Shown piece by piece: positions 13,534 to 23,275 of a DNA stretch of 33,539 nt. The notes under the pieces are model-generated. The model saw only the letters and a list, made by a program, of their open reading frames with translations, searched no databases and was not told the origin of the DNA. Each line of letters begins with the position of its first letter. Position 1 is the first letter of the stretch. This DNA is from Desulfobacteraceae bacterium (GTDB lineage Bacteria > Desulfobacterota > Desulfobacteria > Desulfobacterales > Desulfosarcinaceae): positions 1 to 33,539 of the forward strand of contig QZKV01000175.1 of assembly GCA_003599575.1 (NCBI GenBank), written 5' to 3'. Both the position numbers and the translations under genes were made by a program.

Positions 13534-15294
13534 ATGCAGAAGCCTAAAGGTCACGTCATCCGGACCGCGGTCGTCGGCAGCCTTTTTATGCTGTGGCTGG
13601 CAGTAATCGGCGCACGGGCCGGATACCTGCAGCTTTATAAAGGCGCCTGGCTGTCGCAAAAAGCCGCCGGTCAGTATGAACGCGAACTGATCCTGCAGGG
13701 CAAAAGAGGCACCATCTACGACAGCCGGCACGAAGCCATGGCCGTGAGTATCGAGACCACCTCGATTGCCGCCTATCCGGCCCTGGTGGAAAACCAACCC
13801 GCGACGGCCGCCCAACTGGCGGGAATATTGAACTTAAAACCCAAAGAGGTGCAGCAGCAATTGGCCTCCGCTCGGCCATTTGTATGGATCAAGCGCCAGG
13901 CCACCCCCAAGCAGGTGAGCGCCATTAAAAAGCTGGGCTTGAAAGGCATTGAATTCCTGCCGGAACACAGCCGCTTTTACCCCAATACCACCCTGGCCGC
14001 GCAGGTGATGGGGTTCACCGGCATTGACGGGCATGGGCTGGAAGGGCTCGAATTCTACTATGATGCCGAACTCAAGGGCACCGAAACGCGGGTCACCGTC
14101 CTCAAGGATGCGTTGGGACGCGGTTTCGAAGCGCATCAGGAGTCGGCCGTAAACCGGGCGGGCAACAACCTGATCCTGACCATCGATCGCCATATCCAAT
14201 ACATCACCGAGCAGGCCCTGGCCGACGCCGTCACCGAATACAAGGCCCAATCGGGCATGGCCCTGGTGATGGAGCCCCAGACCGGCGCATTGCTGGCCGT
14301 GGCCCATTATCCCTTCTTCAATCCCAACGCCTTCTCCAGATCGGACCGCCGCGTCTGGCGCAACCGGGCCGTCACCGATCCGTTCGAGCCGGGTTCGACC
14401 ATGAAGATCTTCAGCGCAGCGGCTGCCCTGGACAGCGGCATCATCACAGCCGGCACCATCTTTTTTTGTGAAAATGGCAAATACCCCGTGGGCGGGCATA
14501 CCGTTCATGACACCAAACCTTACGGCTGGCTCTCCTTGCAGCAGATTGTCAAGTATTCGAGCAATATCGGCGCGGTCAAACTGGTGGAGCAGGTCGGCCC
14601 GCAACTGCTGTACGATCATTTGCAGCGCTTCGGGTTCGGAACGCGCACCCGCGTCGATTCCCCGGGCGAATCGAGCGGCGCTTTGTCGCACTACAAACGC
14701 TGGACCAGCGTGGATACGGGGGCCATCGCTTTCGGGCAGGGCCTGTCGGTCACGGCCCTCCAATTGATCACCGCGGCATCGGCCCTGGCCCATGACGGGA
14801 TGCTGATGCGGCCCTATGTGGTCAAGGCGATCACCAATCCGGACGGACGGACGGTGCGCACCTTTGCTCCGCAAGCCGTGCGGCAGGTGGTCTCACCGCA
14901 AAGCGCCCACACCGTGCGCAGCATCATGCGCACGGTGATCACCGAAGGCGGCACCGGCCTCAAGGCCGATGTGGCAGGCTACTCGGTTTGCGGCAAAACC
15001 GGTACCGCTCAGAAAGTCGATGCCAATGGCAACTATGCGCAGAACACCTATCTGGCCTCGTTTGTCGGTTTCGCCCCGACCGAACGGCCCGCGGTTGCCG
15101 TTCTGGTTATTGTGGACGAGCCCCGCGACACCCACTATGGCGGCCTGGTGGCTGCGCCCGTCTTCAGCCGGATCGTCGGGGAGACGTTGGGCTACCTGAA
15201 TGTCCCAAGCGCTGAAGATCCGGACCAGTTGAGAGTGTTCAGGGAAATTCAAGCCGGGGATGAAAAAGTTCACCTCAAAAAGGCCGTTTTCTGA
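13534..15294 (+). CDS. ftsI: FtsI (PBP3) septal peptidoglycan transpeptidase
   Basis: A 586-residue class B penicillin-binding protein that cross-links septal peptidoglycan. N-terminal membrane helix about 11-29, PBP dimerisation domain about 55-200 (RGTIYDSRHEAMAV), transpeptidase domain about 235-560. The active-site motifs are S288-T-M-K291 (EPGSTMK), S342/S343-N344 (YSSNIG) and K488-T-G-T491 (VCGKTGTAQ). There is no PASTA domain at the C-terminus, so it is a division FtsI and not a spore-type SpoVD. The ATG directly abuts the stop of ftsL. After it, 196 bp with a decayed 9-bp array separate it from murE, the longest gap so far in the cluster. Confidence 0.96.
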   Translation: MQKPKGHVIRTAVVGSLFMLWLAVIGARAGYLQLYKGAWLSQKAAGQYERELILQGKRGTIYDSRHEAMAVSIETTSIAAYPALVENQPATAAQLAGILNLKPKEVQQQLASARPFVWIKRQATPKQVSAIKKLGLKGIEFLPEHSRFYPNTTLAAQVMGFTGIDGHGLEGLEFYYDAELKGTETRVTVLKDALGRGFEAHQESAVNRAGNNLILTIDRHIQYITEQALADAVTEYKAQSGMALVMEPQTGALLAVAHYPFFNPNAFSRSDRRVWRNRAVTDPFEPGSTMKIFSAAAALDSGIITAGTIFFCENGKYPVGGHTVHDTKPYGWLSLQQIVKYSSNIGAVKLVEQVGPQLLYDHLQRFGFGTRTRVDSPGESSGALSHYKRWTSVDTGAIAFGQGLSVTALQLITAASALAHDGMLMRPYVVKAITNPDGRTVRTFAPQAVRQVVSPQSAHTVRSIMRTVITEGGTGLKADVAGYSVCGKTGTAQKVDANGNYAQNTYLASFVGFAPTERPAVAVLVIVDEPRDTHYGGLVAAPVFSRIVGETLGYLNVPSAEDPDQLRVFREIQAGDEKVHLKKAVF

Positions 15295-15300
15295 TATAAG

Positions 15301-15405
15301 GGTGGGCTCGGTTGGGTTGATGAATTTATTGAGATTATTGGGTTTATTGGGTTGCTGATTGGTCTGGGTGGTTGCGGTGTTGGTCCGGATGGATTGGGTT
15401 GGTAG
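15301..15405 (-). repeat. 9-bp array C, decayed, between ftsI and murE
   Basis: On the minus strand the text shows AACCCAATA, AACCCAATA, TCTCAATAA and later CAACCCAATC amid scattered Pro/Asn-type nonamers. It is a degenerate copy in inverted orientation to arrays A and B. It starts about six bases after the ftsI stop. Confidence 0.6.
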
Positions 15406-15490
15406 ACCTGCCTGGAAACGATAGGGTCATTGCCTTTTGGGCAATCCGAATTGAACTTGGAATGATGACGCACTTTTTCAAGGTCGCGAA

Positions 15491-17035
15491 ATGAAACTGG
15501 CTCAACTGCTGACATCGGTGCAGCCTTTGGTCCATGGCGAAGCACTTCCGGACGATCTGGAAATCCGGGCTGTTTACTACCGGGCCCAGCTGGTTGAGCC
15601 CGGGGGGCTGTTTGTGGCGGTCAAGGGATTTGCGGCGGACGGACATGATTTTATCGGTCAGGCCGTGTCCCGCGGGGCGGTGGCCGTGGTGTGCGAGCGA
15701 ACGGCGCGCATCGACGTCCCACAGATTCAGGTGACCGATTCGCGCAAGGCTTTGGCCGCCCTGGCCGCCGAGTTTTACGGGCATCCCTCCCGGGGCATGA
15801 CCGTGATCGGAATCACCGGCACCAACGGAAAGACCACCACCAGCTATCTGATCGAGAGCATGCTCCAGGCCGCCGGCCATGCGACCGGCGTGATCGGCAC
15901 CGTCAATTACCGCTACGGCGGAAGCTTCTTCGATAACCCGGTGACCACGCCCGAATCCCTCGATTTGCAGCGTATTCTGGCCGACATGCGCGCAGCCGGC
16001 ACCACCCATGTGGTGATGGAGGTTTCTTCGCATGCCCTGGATCTTTTACGAATTCATGCCTGCGACGTGGATGTGGCGGTTTTCACCAATCTGTCCCAGG
16101 ATCATCTGGATTTCCACAACGACATGGATGCTTACTGGGCCAGCAAGCGCAAGCTGTTCGATTTTTTCCTGCCCGCATGCAAGGGAAAAACCGCCCTGCG
16201 GGCGGTGATCAATGTGGACGATCCCAGGGGCGCCGAACTGGCCCGTATCCTGGCGCTGCCCCGTCTAACCACCAGCCAGGGCCAGGCTGCCGACGTGCAC
16301 TCCCTTGCGGCGCGCTTCGACCTGCACGGCATCAGCGCCCAGGTCCAGACGCCTCAAGGCGCCTTGAAGGTTCGTTCGGCACTGGTGGGCCGCCACAACC
16401 TGGAAAACATCCTCAATGCCGCGGGCGCCGGCGCGGCCCTGAATCTGCCGCCTGCGGCGATGCAGGCGGGCATCGCCGCGCTGGACAATGTCCCCGGCCG
16501 ACTCGAACGGATCGTCGATCCTGCGGGTCAGCGGTTTGTCTATGTCGATTACGCGCACACGCCGGATGCCCTTGAAAATGCCTTGAAAGCTTTGCGCAAT
16601 CTGACCCAAGACCGCATCATCTGCGTTTTCGGCTGCGGAGGAGATCGGGATCGCAGCAAGCGGCCGCTCATGGGAGCCATTGCCGCCCGCCTGAGCGAAC
16701 TGGCGGTGGTGACCTCCGACAATCCGCGCACCGAAGCGCCCGACCGGATCATCGATCAAATCCTGGCCGGGGTTCGTGCGGTCTGCCAGAGCAATTATGC
16801 CCCCGCCGGCTTGAGCGGCGGTTTTCATGAAAAAGGATACGTGGTCGAACCCGACCGCCGCAAGGCCATCGGGCTGGCCCTGCGGGCCTCACGGCCGGGA
16901 GACACCCTATTGATCGCCGGAAAGGGGCACGAGCCCTATCAGATCATCGGAAAGGACAAGCTCCCCTTCGACGACCGCATCGTTGCCAGGGATGCCCTGG
17001 CGTCGATCGGCCGGGAAAAAACGGCTGAAACCTAA
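15491..17035 (+). CDS. murE: MurE, UDP-MurNAc-tripeptide synthetase (meso-diaminopimelate-adding)
   Basis: The 514-residue ligase adds the third stem-peptide residue to UDP-MurNAc-L-Ala-D-Glu with ATP. The ATP loop is GTNGKTTTSYL (110-120). The substrate-selecting box is D410-N-P-R413, followed by TEAP, which marks the meso-diaminopimelate-adding class and so a Gram-negative-type peptidoglycan. Central and C-terminal Mur ligase domains are complete. The ribosome site is weak (AGGTCGCGAA). It is followed by murF after 17 bp. Confidence 0.95.
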   Translation: MKLAQLLTSVQPLVHGEALPDDLEIRAVYYRAQLVEPGGLFVAVKGFAADGHDFIGQAVSRGAVAVVCERTARIDVPQIQVTDSRKALAALAAEFYGHPSRGMTVIGITGTNGKTTTSYLIESMLQAAGHATGVIGTVNYRYGGSFFDNPVTTPESLDLQRILADMRAAGTTHVVMEVSSHALDLLRIHACDVDVAVFTNLSQDHLDFHNDMDAYWASKRKLFDFFLPACKGKTALRAVINVDDPRGAELARILALPRLTTSQGQAADVHSLAARFDLHGISAQVQTPQGALKVRSALVGRHNLENILNAAGAGAALNLPPAAMQAGIAALDNVPGRLERIVDPAGQRFVYVDYAHTPDALENALKALRNLTQDRIICVFGCGGDRDRSKRPLMGAIAARLSELAVVTSDNPRTEAPDRIIDQILAGVRAVCQSNYAPAGLSGGFHEKGYVVEPDRRKAIGLALRASRPGDTLLIAGKGHEPYQIIGKDKLPFDDRIVARDALASIGREKTAET

Positions 17036-17052
17036 AACCAAAACTGTTTGTT

Positions 17053-18462
17053 ATGCAATGGACCATTGAACATATCTTAAAGGCCACCGGCGGGCGCCTG
17101 TTATACGGCGCGCGCGACGCGCGCTTCGCAGGCGTGGGCATCGATTCACGCACCATCGCTGCCGGACAGCTGTTTGTGGCCATTCGCGGCGAAACGCATG
17201 ACGGCCATACCTTTATCGATCAGGTGATCGCCAAGGGCGTTCGCGGCCTCGTAGTCGCAGACAATGCCGCCGGGAAACCGGATCACGCGCCCTGGCAAAA
17301 ACTGGGAGCGGCCTGCGTGGCCGTGCCTGATACGACCCGGGCGCTGGGTGGCCTGGCGGCGTTTCAGCGCAACCGCGTCAATATACCGGTGGTGGCCATC
17401 ACCGGTTCCAACGGCAAAACCAGTACGCGCCAGATGACCACACAGGTCATGGCCCAGCGGTTCAACACCTTGTCCACTCAGGGCAATTTCAATAATGAAA
17501 TCGGACTGCCGCTGACGCTGTTCAACCTGTCGTCCCGGCACGAGGCGGCGGTGCTGGAACTGGGCATGAACCATCCCGGTGAATTGACCCGGCTGGGCGC
17601 CATCTGCCGGCCCACCATCGGCGTGATCACCAATGTCGGACCGGGCCATCTGGAGTTCCTGGGAAGCATGGAGGGGGTGGCGCGGGCCAAAGAGGAACTG
17701 ATCGCTCAGGTCGATCCCAACGGGACGGTGGTGCTCAACCAGGATGATCCGCTGGTGGCCGCCATGGCGCCGCGTGCCTGCCGGCGGGTGCTTTATTTCG
17801 GTGCAACCCCCCAGGCGGACGTGCAAGCCCGCGATATTCGCGAAACCCCTGCGGGCATTGCCTTCGAGATAAAGCTGCCGGACGCGAGCACCCACGTCGT
17901 ACTGCCCACGCCCGGCCGTTTCATGGCCATCAATGCCCTGGCGGCGGCCGCGGCCGGGTACCTGGCGGGCCTGCCGGCCGCCGACATCAAAGCCGGTCTG
18001 GAATCCTTCGCTCCAACCAAAGGCCGTCTGAAAGTGATACGCACGGCCCGCGGGGTGAATATCATCGACGACACGTACAATGCCAACCCGGCTTCCATGG
18101 CCGCGGCCTTCAACACCTTGGCGGCCCTGCGCCGCGACCGGCCGGGCATCATCATCGTGGGCGATATGCTCGAACTGGGCGCGCAGACCGAAGCACTGCA
18201 CCGGCAGGTGGGCGCGTTGGCCGCCGGTTCAGGCGCATCGCGGCTCTACGCCTACGGCCCGCATGCCCGGGCGGTGTTGGACGGCGCCGGACGGGCGGGC
18301 CTGGCCGACAGCGATATGTTTGCCGGAAGCAAAGAGGCCATCGCTGCAGATGTGGCGCAGCACCTTTCGCCCCGCCACTGGGTGCTGGTCAAGGGCTCGC
18401 GCGGCATGGCCATGGAGACGGTGGTGGAAGCGATCCGGCAGTGGGCGGATAGGCAGGCTTAG
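17053..18462 (+). CDS. murF: MurF, UDP-MurNAc-pentapeptide synthetase
   Basis: The 469-residue ligase joins D-Ala-D-Ala to the tripeptide. N-terminal domain about 1-100 (GIDSRTIAAGQLFVAI), ATP loop GSNGKTST (118-125), central domain with TNVGPGHLEFLGS, C-terminal domain with IDDTYNANPASM, a MurF hallmark. It starts 17 bp after murE, without a strong ribosome site, which suggests translational coupling. 113 bp with no clear element separate it from mraY. Confidence 0.95.
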   Translation: MQWTIEHILKATGGRLLYGARDARFAGVGIDSRTIAAGQLFVAIRGETHDGHTFIDQVIAKGVRGLVVADNAAGKPDHAPWQKLGAACVAVPDTTRALGGLAAFQRNRVNIPVVAITGSNGKTSTRQMTTQVMAQRFNTLSTQGNFNNEIGLPLTLFNLSSRHEAAVLELGMNHPGELTRLGAICRPTIGVITNVGPGHLEFLGSMEGVARAKEELIAQVDPNGTVVLNQDDPLVAAMAPRACRRVLYFGATPQADVQARDIRETPAGIAFEIKLPDASTHVVLPTPGRFMAINALAAAAAGYLAGLPAADIKAGLESFAPTKGRLKVIRTARGVNIIDDTYNANPASMAAAFNTLAALRRDRPGIIIVGDMLELGAQTEALHRQVGALAAGSGASRLYAYGPHARAVLDGAGRAGLADSDMFAGSKEAIAADVAQHLSPRHWVLVKGSRGMAMETVVEAIRQWADRQA

Positions 18463-18575
18463 CCGGGTTCAACTTGGCTATTCGGATTGGTTTGTAGCCC
18501 GACCAGCCTACCCTGTTTTGATTTTCGGATTTGGATGCCGACGGTCCATGCACAAATATGGATGGGATTAATTAG

Positions 18576-19655
18576 ATGCTCTACCACTTACTCTACCCTC
18601 TTCATACCACCATCTCGGCCTTCAACGTCTTCCGCTACATTACGTTCCGGACCATATACGCCGTTTTGACTGCTTTCATCATCAGTTTTCTGTTGGGGCC
18701 CTGGTTCATCCGCAAGCTGTCCCAAATGCAGGTGCGCCAGTTTATCCGCGACAACGGCCCCCAAACACATCTGAAAAAGGCCGGCACGCCGACCATGGGC
18801 GGGTCTTTGATCATCTTTTCAGTGGCCGCCGCCACCTTTTTGTGGGCCGATCTGACCAATTTCTTCGTATGGGTCGTCTTGATGGTGCTGATCGGATTCG
18901 GTCTGATCGGGTTCATCGATGACTACCTGAAGCAGGTTCTGAGGCGCAGCCTGGGACTTACGGCCCGCCGCAAATTGTTCCTGCAAACCGCGCTGGCCGC
19001 GCTGACCGGCGTTCTGGTGGTGATGCATCCGGGGTTCAACACCCAGGTCACCCTGCCCTTTTTCAAGACGGTCTCTCCCAACCTGGGCTGGTGGTATGTT
19101 CTTTTTGCGGCCTTCGTGATCGTGGGTGCCTCCAACGCGGTCAACCTGACCGACGGGCTGGACGGACTGGCCATCGGGCCGGTCACCGTCGCCGCGGTCG
19201 CCTACATGATTTTCGCCTACGTGGCCGGGAACATCAAAATCGCCGACTACCTGCAGATCAATTACGTGGCCGGCAGCGGTGAGGTGACGGTGTTTTGCGG
19301 CGCCTTGATCGGCGCGGGTTTGGGTTTTCTATGGTTCAACGCCTATCCCGCGCAAGTTTTCATGGGCGACGTCGGTTCGCTCTCACTGGGAGCCAGTCTG
19401 GGCGCAGTGGCCGTCATCACCAAACAGGAAATCGTGCTCGCCCTCGTGGGCGGGCTGTTTGTCATGGAAGCGCTTTCGGTGATTTTTCAGGTGGTTTTTT
19501 TTAAAATGACCCACGGGAAACGGATCTTCCGCATGGCGCCGCTGCATCATCATTTTGAATTAAAGGGATGGCCGGAGCCCAAGGTCATTGTGCGCTTCTG
19601 GATCATTGCAATCGCACTGGCCTTGATCAGCATGAGCACCCTTAAGTTGAGATAG
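18576..19655 (+). CDS. mraY: MraY, phospho-MurNAc-pentapeptide translocase
   Basis: The 359-residue membrane enzyme, about ten helices, transfers phospho-MurNAc-pentapeptide to undecaprenyl phosphate, making lipid I. The catalytic Asp pair is D115-D116 (IDDYLKQ), the third Asp is D265 (FMGDVGS), and the loop boxes [12 protein letters not shown] and [11 protein letters not shown] are intact. Size is normal. It is followed by murD after 4 bp. Confidence 0.96.
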   Translation: MLYHLLYPLHTTISAFNVFRYITFRTIYAVLTAFIISFLLGPWFIRKLSQMQVRQFIRDNGPQTHLKKAGTPTMGGSLIIFSVAAATFLWADLTNFFVWVVLMVLIGFGLIGFIDDYLKQVLRRSLGLTARRKLFLQTALAALTGVLVVMHPGFNTQVTLPFFKTVSPNLGWWYVLFAAFVIVGASNAVNLTDGLDGLAIGPVTVAAVAYMIFAYVAGNIKIADYLQINYVAGSGEVTVFCGALIGAGLGFLWFNAYPAQVFMGDVGSLSLGASLGAVAVITKQEIVLALVGGLFVMEALSVIFQVVFFKMTHGKRIFRMAPLHHHFELKGWPEPKVIVRFWIIAIALALISMSTLKLR

Positions 19656-19659
19656 TCCT

Positions 19660-21027
19660 ATGGAATTAAACGGCCGGCGTGTCATCGTAGTGGGTTTGGC
19701 CCGCTCGGGTTTGGCAGTGGCCCAATTTCTCAAAGACCGCAATGCGCGGGTGACCGTCACCGACCAGGCCGCCGGGCAGTGCCTGGGCGCCTTTTTAACC
19801 GAAGCCCGGCAAATGGACCTGCATCTGGAATTGGGCGGTCACCGCCAAGAGACCTTCGCAGCAGCCGATCTGATCGTGGTCAGCCCGGGCGTGCCCCATA
19901 CGATCGCGCCGCTTGAACATGCCCGCAAACTGGGCATTCCCATCATCGGGGAAATCGAACTGGCCTCGCGCTTTGTCCGCGCGCCCATTGTGGCGGTCGG
20001 CGGCACCAACGGGAAAACCACCACCACCGAGCTGCTGGGACGCATGCTGGCCGCTGCGGGGCTGCGTGTGTTCATGGGCGGCAACATCGGCAATCCGCTG
20101 ATCCAGATTGCCGGCCGGGACGCCGAGCTGGATGTGATTGTGGCCGAGGTCAGCAGCTTTCAACTCGATACCTGCGACCGGTTCCATCCGCATGTGGCCG
20201 TATTGCTCAACATTACGCCCGATCATCTGGACCGCTACGCCTCTATGGGCGATTATGCCGCATCCAAAGGGCGCATGTTTGCCAACCAGGGGCCTGAAGA
20301 TTTCGCCGTCTGTCATGGCGGCGATCTCCTGGTGCAGGCCCAGTGCCGCGACATTAAAAGCCGCCGCCTGAATTTCTATCCCCAACCGCCCCCCGGCAGT
20401 GGATCGGACCAGGGGGCCGTCATTACGCCCGAACAGATTGCCATCCATATTCCCGGTGTGGCCCAGGGCCGCATCGATCTTTCCCGCACGGCGCTGCTCG
20501 GACCGCACAATCGCGAGAATATCGCGGCAGCCGGCCTGGCCGCCCTGGCCGCCGGAGCAGGCCTTGCGGCCGTGCAACAGGCGGTGGATCAATTTCAAAC
20601 CCTGGCGCACAGGCTGGAACCGGCGGGAACGGTCAAGGGTGTGCATTTCGTGGACGATTCCAAAGCCACCAACGTGGATGCCGTCATCCGCGCGCTGGAG
20701 TGCTTCGAGCGGCCCGTGGTCCTCATCATGGGCGGACGCAATAAGGGATACGATTTCGCGCCCTTGTTCAACCACGTGCGGGCACGCGCCAAGAAGCTGA
20801 TCGTCATCGGCGAAGCGCGCCGGGAAATCCTGGCCGCCCTGGAAATGGCGCCGCTGGAAGGGGTCGAAACGGTGAACGACATGGATCAGGCGGTGCAACG
20901 CGCCTATGCCGCCGCTAAGCCCGGCGACACCGTGCTGCTCTCACCGGCCTGCGCCAGTTTTGATATGTTCGCCAATTATGCCGAACGGGGGAAGGTTTTC
21001 CGCCGCTCGGTGGAGGCTCTGGCTTGA
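19660..21027 (+). CDS. murD: MurD, UDP-MurNAc-L-alanine:D-glutamate ligase
   Basis: The 455-residue ligase adds D-Glu. A Rossmann-like N-terminal domain (RVIVVGLARSGLAVA), the ATP loop GTNGKTTTT (115-123), central LLNITPDHLDRY and the C-terminal DDSKATNVDA box are all present. It starts 4 bp after mraY, and its stop overlaps the ftsW start by 4 bp. Confidence 0.95.
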   Translation: MELNGRRVIVVGLARSGLAVAQFLKDRNARVTVTDQAAGQCLGAFLTEARQMDLHLELGGHRQETFAAADLIVVSPGVPHTIAPLEHARKLGIPIIGEIELASRFVRAPIVAVGGTNGKTTTTELLGRMLAAAGLRVFMGGNIGNPLIQIAGRDAELDVIVAEVSSFQLDTCDRFHPHVAVLLNITPDHLDRYASMGDYAASKGRMFANQGPEDFAVCHGGDLLVQAQCRDIKSRRLNFYPQPPPGSGSDQGAVITPEQIAIHIPGVAQGRIDLSRTALLGPHNRENIAAAGLAALAAGAGLAAVQQAVDQFQTLAHRLEPAGTVKGVHFVDDSKATNVDAVIRALECFERPVVLIMGGRNKGYDFAPLFNHVRARAKKLIVIGEARREILAALEMAPLEGVETVNDMDQAVQRAYAAAKPGDTVLLSPACASFDMFANYAERGKVFRRSVEALA

Positions 21028-22148
21028 CGCAATTCCAGAACAAGACCGGGCTTTTCCCGGCGTACGATGTCCGCCTGCTGTTCGCGGTTTTATCCCTCGT
21101 GGGCATCGGGATTGTGATGGTGTACAGCGCCAGTTCGGCCGTGGCTTTGAAAAAATTCAGCAGCGATGCTTTTTTTTTGAAAAGACAGGCGGTTTTTGCA
21201 GGCTTGGGCATCGTGGTGCTGGTCGTATGCAGCCATATACCCTTTCGGCTGTACCGTTCTTTGACATACCCGATCCTGGTGTTGGCCCTGGGGTTGCTGT
21301 GCGCCGTGCACATTTCCGCTTGGGGGGTTTCGGCCGGCGGGTCCCTGCGCTGGCTGCGGGTGGGGCCGGTCACCTTTCAGCCGGTGGAAACCGCGCGCCT
21401 GGCGCTGATCATTTACCTGGCCTACTCGCTGAACAAAAAAGAGGCATCCATCCGCATCTTCAGCATCGGTTTCATGCCCCATTTATTGATTCTGCTGCTC
21501 TTCAGCATTCCGCTGATGTTGCAGCCCGATTTCGGCTCGGTGGTCATCTTCGCTGTGCTTACCTGGCTGATGATGTTCGTGGCCGGCGTGCGCCTGCGCC
21601 ACCTGATGTCGGTATTTCTGCTGCTGGTGCCCGCGGGCTGCTTTCTGATGCTGGGCGCGACCTACCGTATCAAGCGCCTGATCAGCTTTCTCGATCCATG
21701 GCAGTACCCGGCCGGCGAAGGCTATCAGATCATCCACTCCATGATGGCCTTCGGCACCGGCGGGTGGTGGGGCGCCGGCATCGGCAAGGGCTATCAGAAG
21801 CTGTTCTACCTGCCCGAGCCGCATACGGACTTTGTTTTCGCCGTGATCGGCGAGGAGATGGGCTTTTGGGGCGTTGTCCTGATTCTGGGATTGTATGGCA
21901 TGGTCCTATGGCGCGGCTTCCGCATCGTTTCCGGCTGCAGCGACCATTTCGGCATGCTGCTGGCTGCTGGCATCATGTTTGCGCTGGCCTTGCAAGTCTC
22001 CATCAACATGGGGGTCTGCCTGGGGCTGTTGCCCACAAAGGGTTTGACCCTGCCGTTTCTAAGCTATGGCGGCACTTCGCTGCTGCTGAACATGGCCGGA
22101 ATCGGCATTTTGATGAACATCGGGATGCATCATGCCCGACGCGCTTGA
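21024..22148 (+). CDS. ftsW: FtsW, septal peptidoglycan polymerase (SEDS family)
   Basis: The 374-residue protein has about ten membrane helices and the SEDS signatures: VYSASSAVAL, LQPDFGSVVIF, a large periplasmic loop with GxGIGKGYQKLFYLPEPHTDFVFAVIGEE, and the C-terminal LTLPFLSYGGTS. SEDS proteins polymerise lipid II at the septum with FtsI. It begins with TTG in a TTGA overlap with the murD stop and has GGAGG about eight bases upstream. The TTG start is unusual but needed for the first helix. Confidence 0.95.
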   Translation: MTQFQNKTGLFPAYDVRLLFAVLSLVGIGIVMVYSASSAVALKKFSSDAFFLKRQAVFAGLGIVVLVVCSHIPFRLYRSLTYPILVLALGLLCAVHISAWGVSAGGSLRWLRVGPVTFQPVETARLALIIYLAYSLNKKEASIRIFSIGFMPHLLILLLFSIPLMLQPDFGSVVIFAVLTWLMMFVAGVRLRHLMSVFLLLVPAGCFLMLGATYRIKRLISFLDPWQYPAGEGYQIIHSMMAFGTGGWWGAGIGKGYQKLFYLPEPHTDFVFAVIGEEMGFWGVVLILGLYGMVLWRGFRIVSGCSDHFGMLLAAGIMFALALQVSINMGVCLGLLPTKGLTLPFLSYGGTSLLLNMAGIGILMNIGMHHARRA

Positions 22149-23268
22149 ATCATACGGCGTTAACCCAGCCAGGCGCATGGTCATCGCCGGAGGCGGGACC
22201 GGAGGGCACCTGTTTCCGGGCATCGCGGTGGCCCAAGCGTTTCTGGCCAGGAACCTTGACAACCAGGTGCTTTTCGTCAACGCCGGGCGGCCGTTGGAGG
22301 TTAGTGTGCTGAACCGTTTGGGCTGGCCTTTTAAAACCATTCCCATCGAGGGACTCAAGGGCCGCGGGATTTGGCATCAGCTCAAGGCCGCGGTAAAAAT
22401 CCCCTGGGCCGTGTGGCGGTCTGCGCGCATCATGCGGTTCTATTCGCCCCATGCGGTATTGGGCGTGGGCGGTTATTCGGCCGGTCCGGTAGTCCTGGCC
22501 GCATGGATCATGCGCATTCCCACTGCCTTGCACGAACAGAACCGCTTGCCCGGACTGACCAACCGCTTGCTGCATCGTCTGGTGGACCGCATTTACCTGA
22601 CTTTCGATGATCCCGCGCGGCGTTTTGCCGCCCATAAAACGCGCGTGACCGGAAATCCCGTGCGGGACGAGTTCATCATGCTGGAAGCACAGGCCAGGGA
22701 CGCCAACGGTTTTTCTTTACTGATTCTGGGCGGCAGCCAGGGCGCCCACGCCATCAATCAGGCCATGGTGGAGGCCGCCCCCCGGATGGCCCGGCTGCCC
22801 GGCCTGCAGGTGGTGCACCAGACCGGGCGTGAGGACGCCGCCTATGTCGCCGAGGCTTACCGCGCGGCCGGGTTGGCCGCCTCGGTTGAGCCTTTTTTCA
22901 ACGATATGGCCGAACGGTATCGCCGGGCCGATCTGATCGTATGCCGGGCCGGCGCCACGACCGTGGCCGAAATCACGGTGGTCGGACGCGCGGCCATCTT
23001 CGTGCCCTTCCCCTTCGCGGCGGACGACCACCAGACCCGCAATGCGCAGGCCTTGGTGGACGCCGGCGCCGCGCGGATGATCCGGCAATCGGAATTGAAC
23101 GGTGCGCTGCTGGCCGATGCCATCGAAGCGTGCATGCGCGACCGGGTGCAGTTGAACGAAATGGCGGCCAGAGCGCTGGGCCTGGGCCGACCGGAAGCGG
23201 CCTTGACGATCGTGAGAGATATTTGTGAACTGATAAATGCGCCAATGGGCCAAAGGACCAACGGGTAA
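22132..23268 (+). CDS. murG: MurG, lipid II synthase
   Basis: The 378-residue GT28-family glycosyltransferase adds GlcNAc to lipid I on the inner face of the membrane. Markers are the loop GGGTGGHLFPG (20-30), HEQN at 134-137, LILGGSQGA and the donor site VCRAGATTVAEI. The ATG at 22132 overlaps ftsW by 17 bp; a second ATG at 22177 begins right before the core (MVIAGGGTGG) and is a possible start, giving 363 residues. murC follows after 7 bp. Confidence 0.94.
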   Translation: MPDALESYGVNPARRMVIAGGGTGGHLFPGIAVAQAFLARNLDNQVLFVNAGRPLEVSVLNRLGWPFKTIPIEGLKGRGIWHQLKAAVKIPWAVWRSARIMRFYSPHAVLGVGGYSAGPVVLAAWIMRIPTALHEQNRLPGLTNRLLHRLVDRIYLTFDDPARRFAAHKTRVTGNPVRDEFIMLEAQARDANGFSLLILGGSQGAHAINQAMVEAAPRMARLPGLQVVHQTGREDAAYVAEAYRAAGLAASVEPFFNDMAERYRRADLIVCRAGATTVAEITVVGRAAIFVPFPFAADDHQTRNAQALVDAGAARMIRQSELNGALLADAIEACMRDRVQLNEMAARALGLGRPEAALTIVRDICELINAPMGQRTNG

Positions 23269-23275
23269 CGGAACA

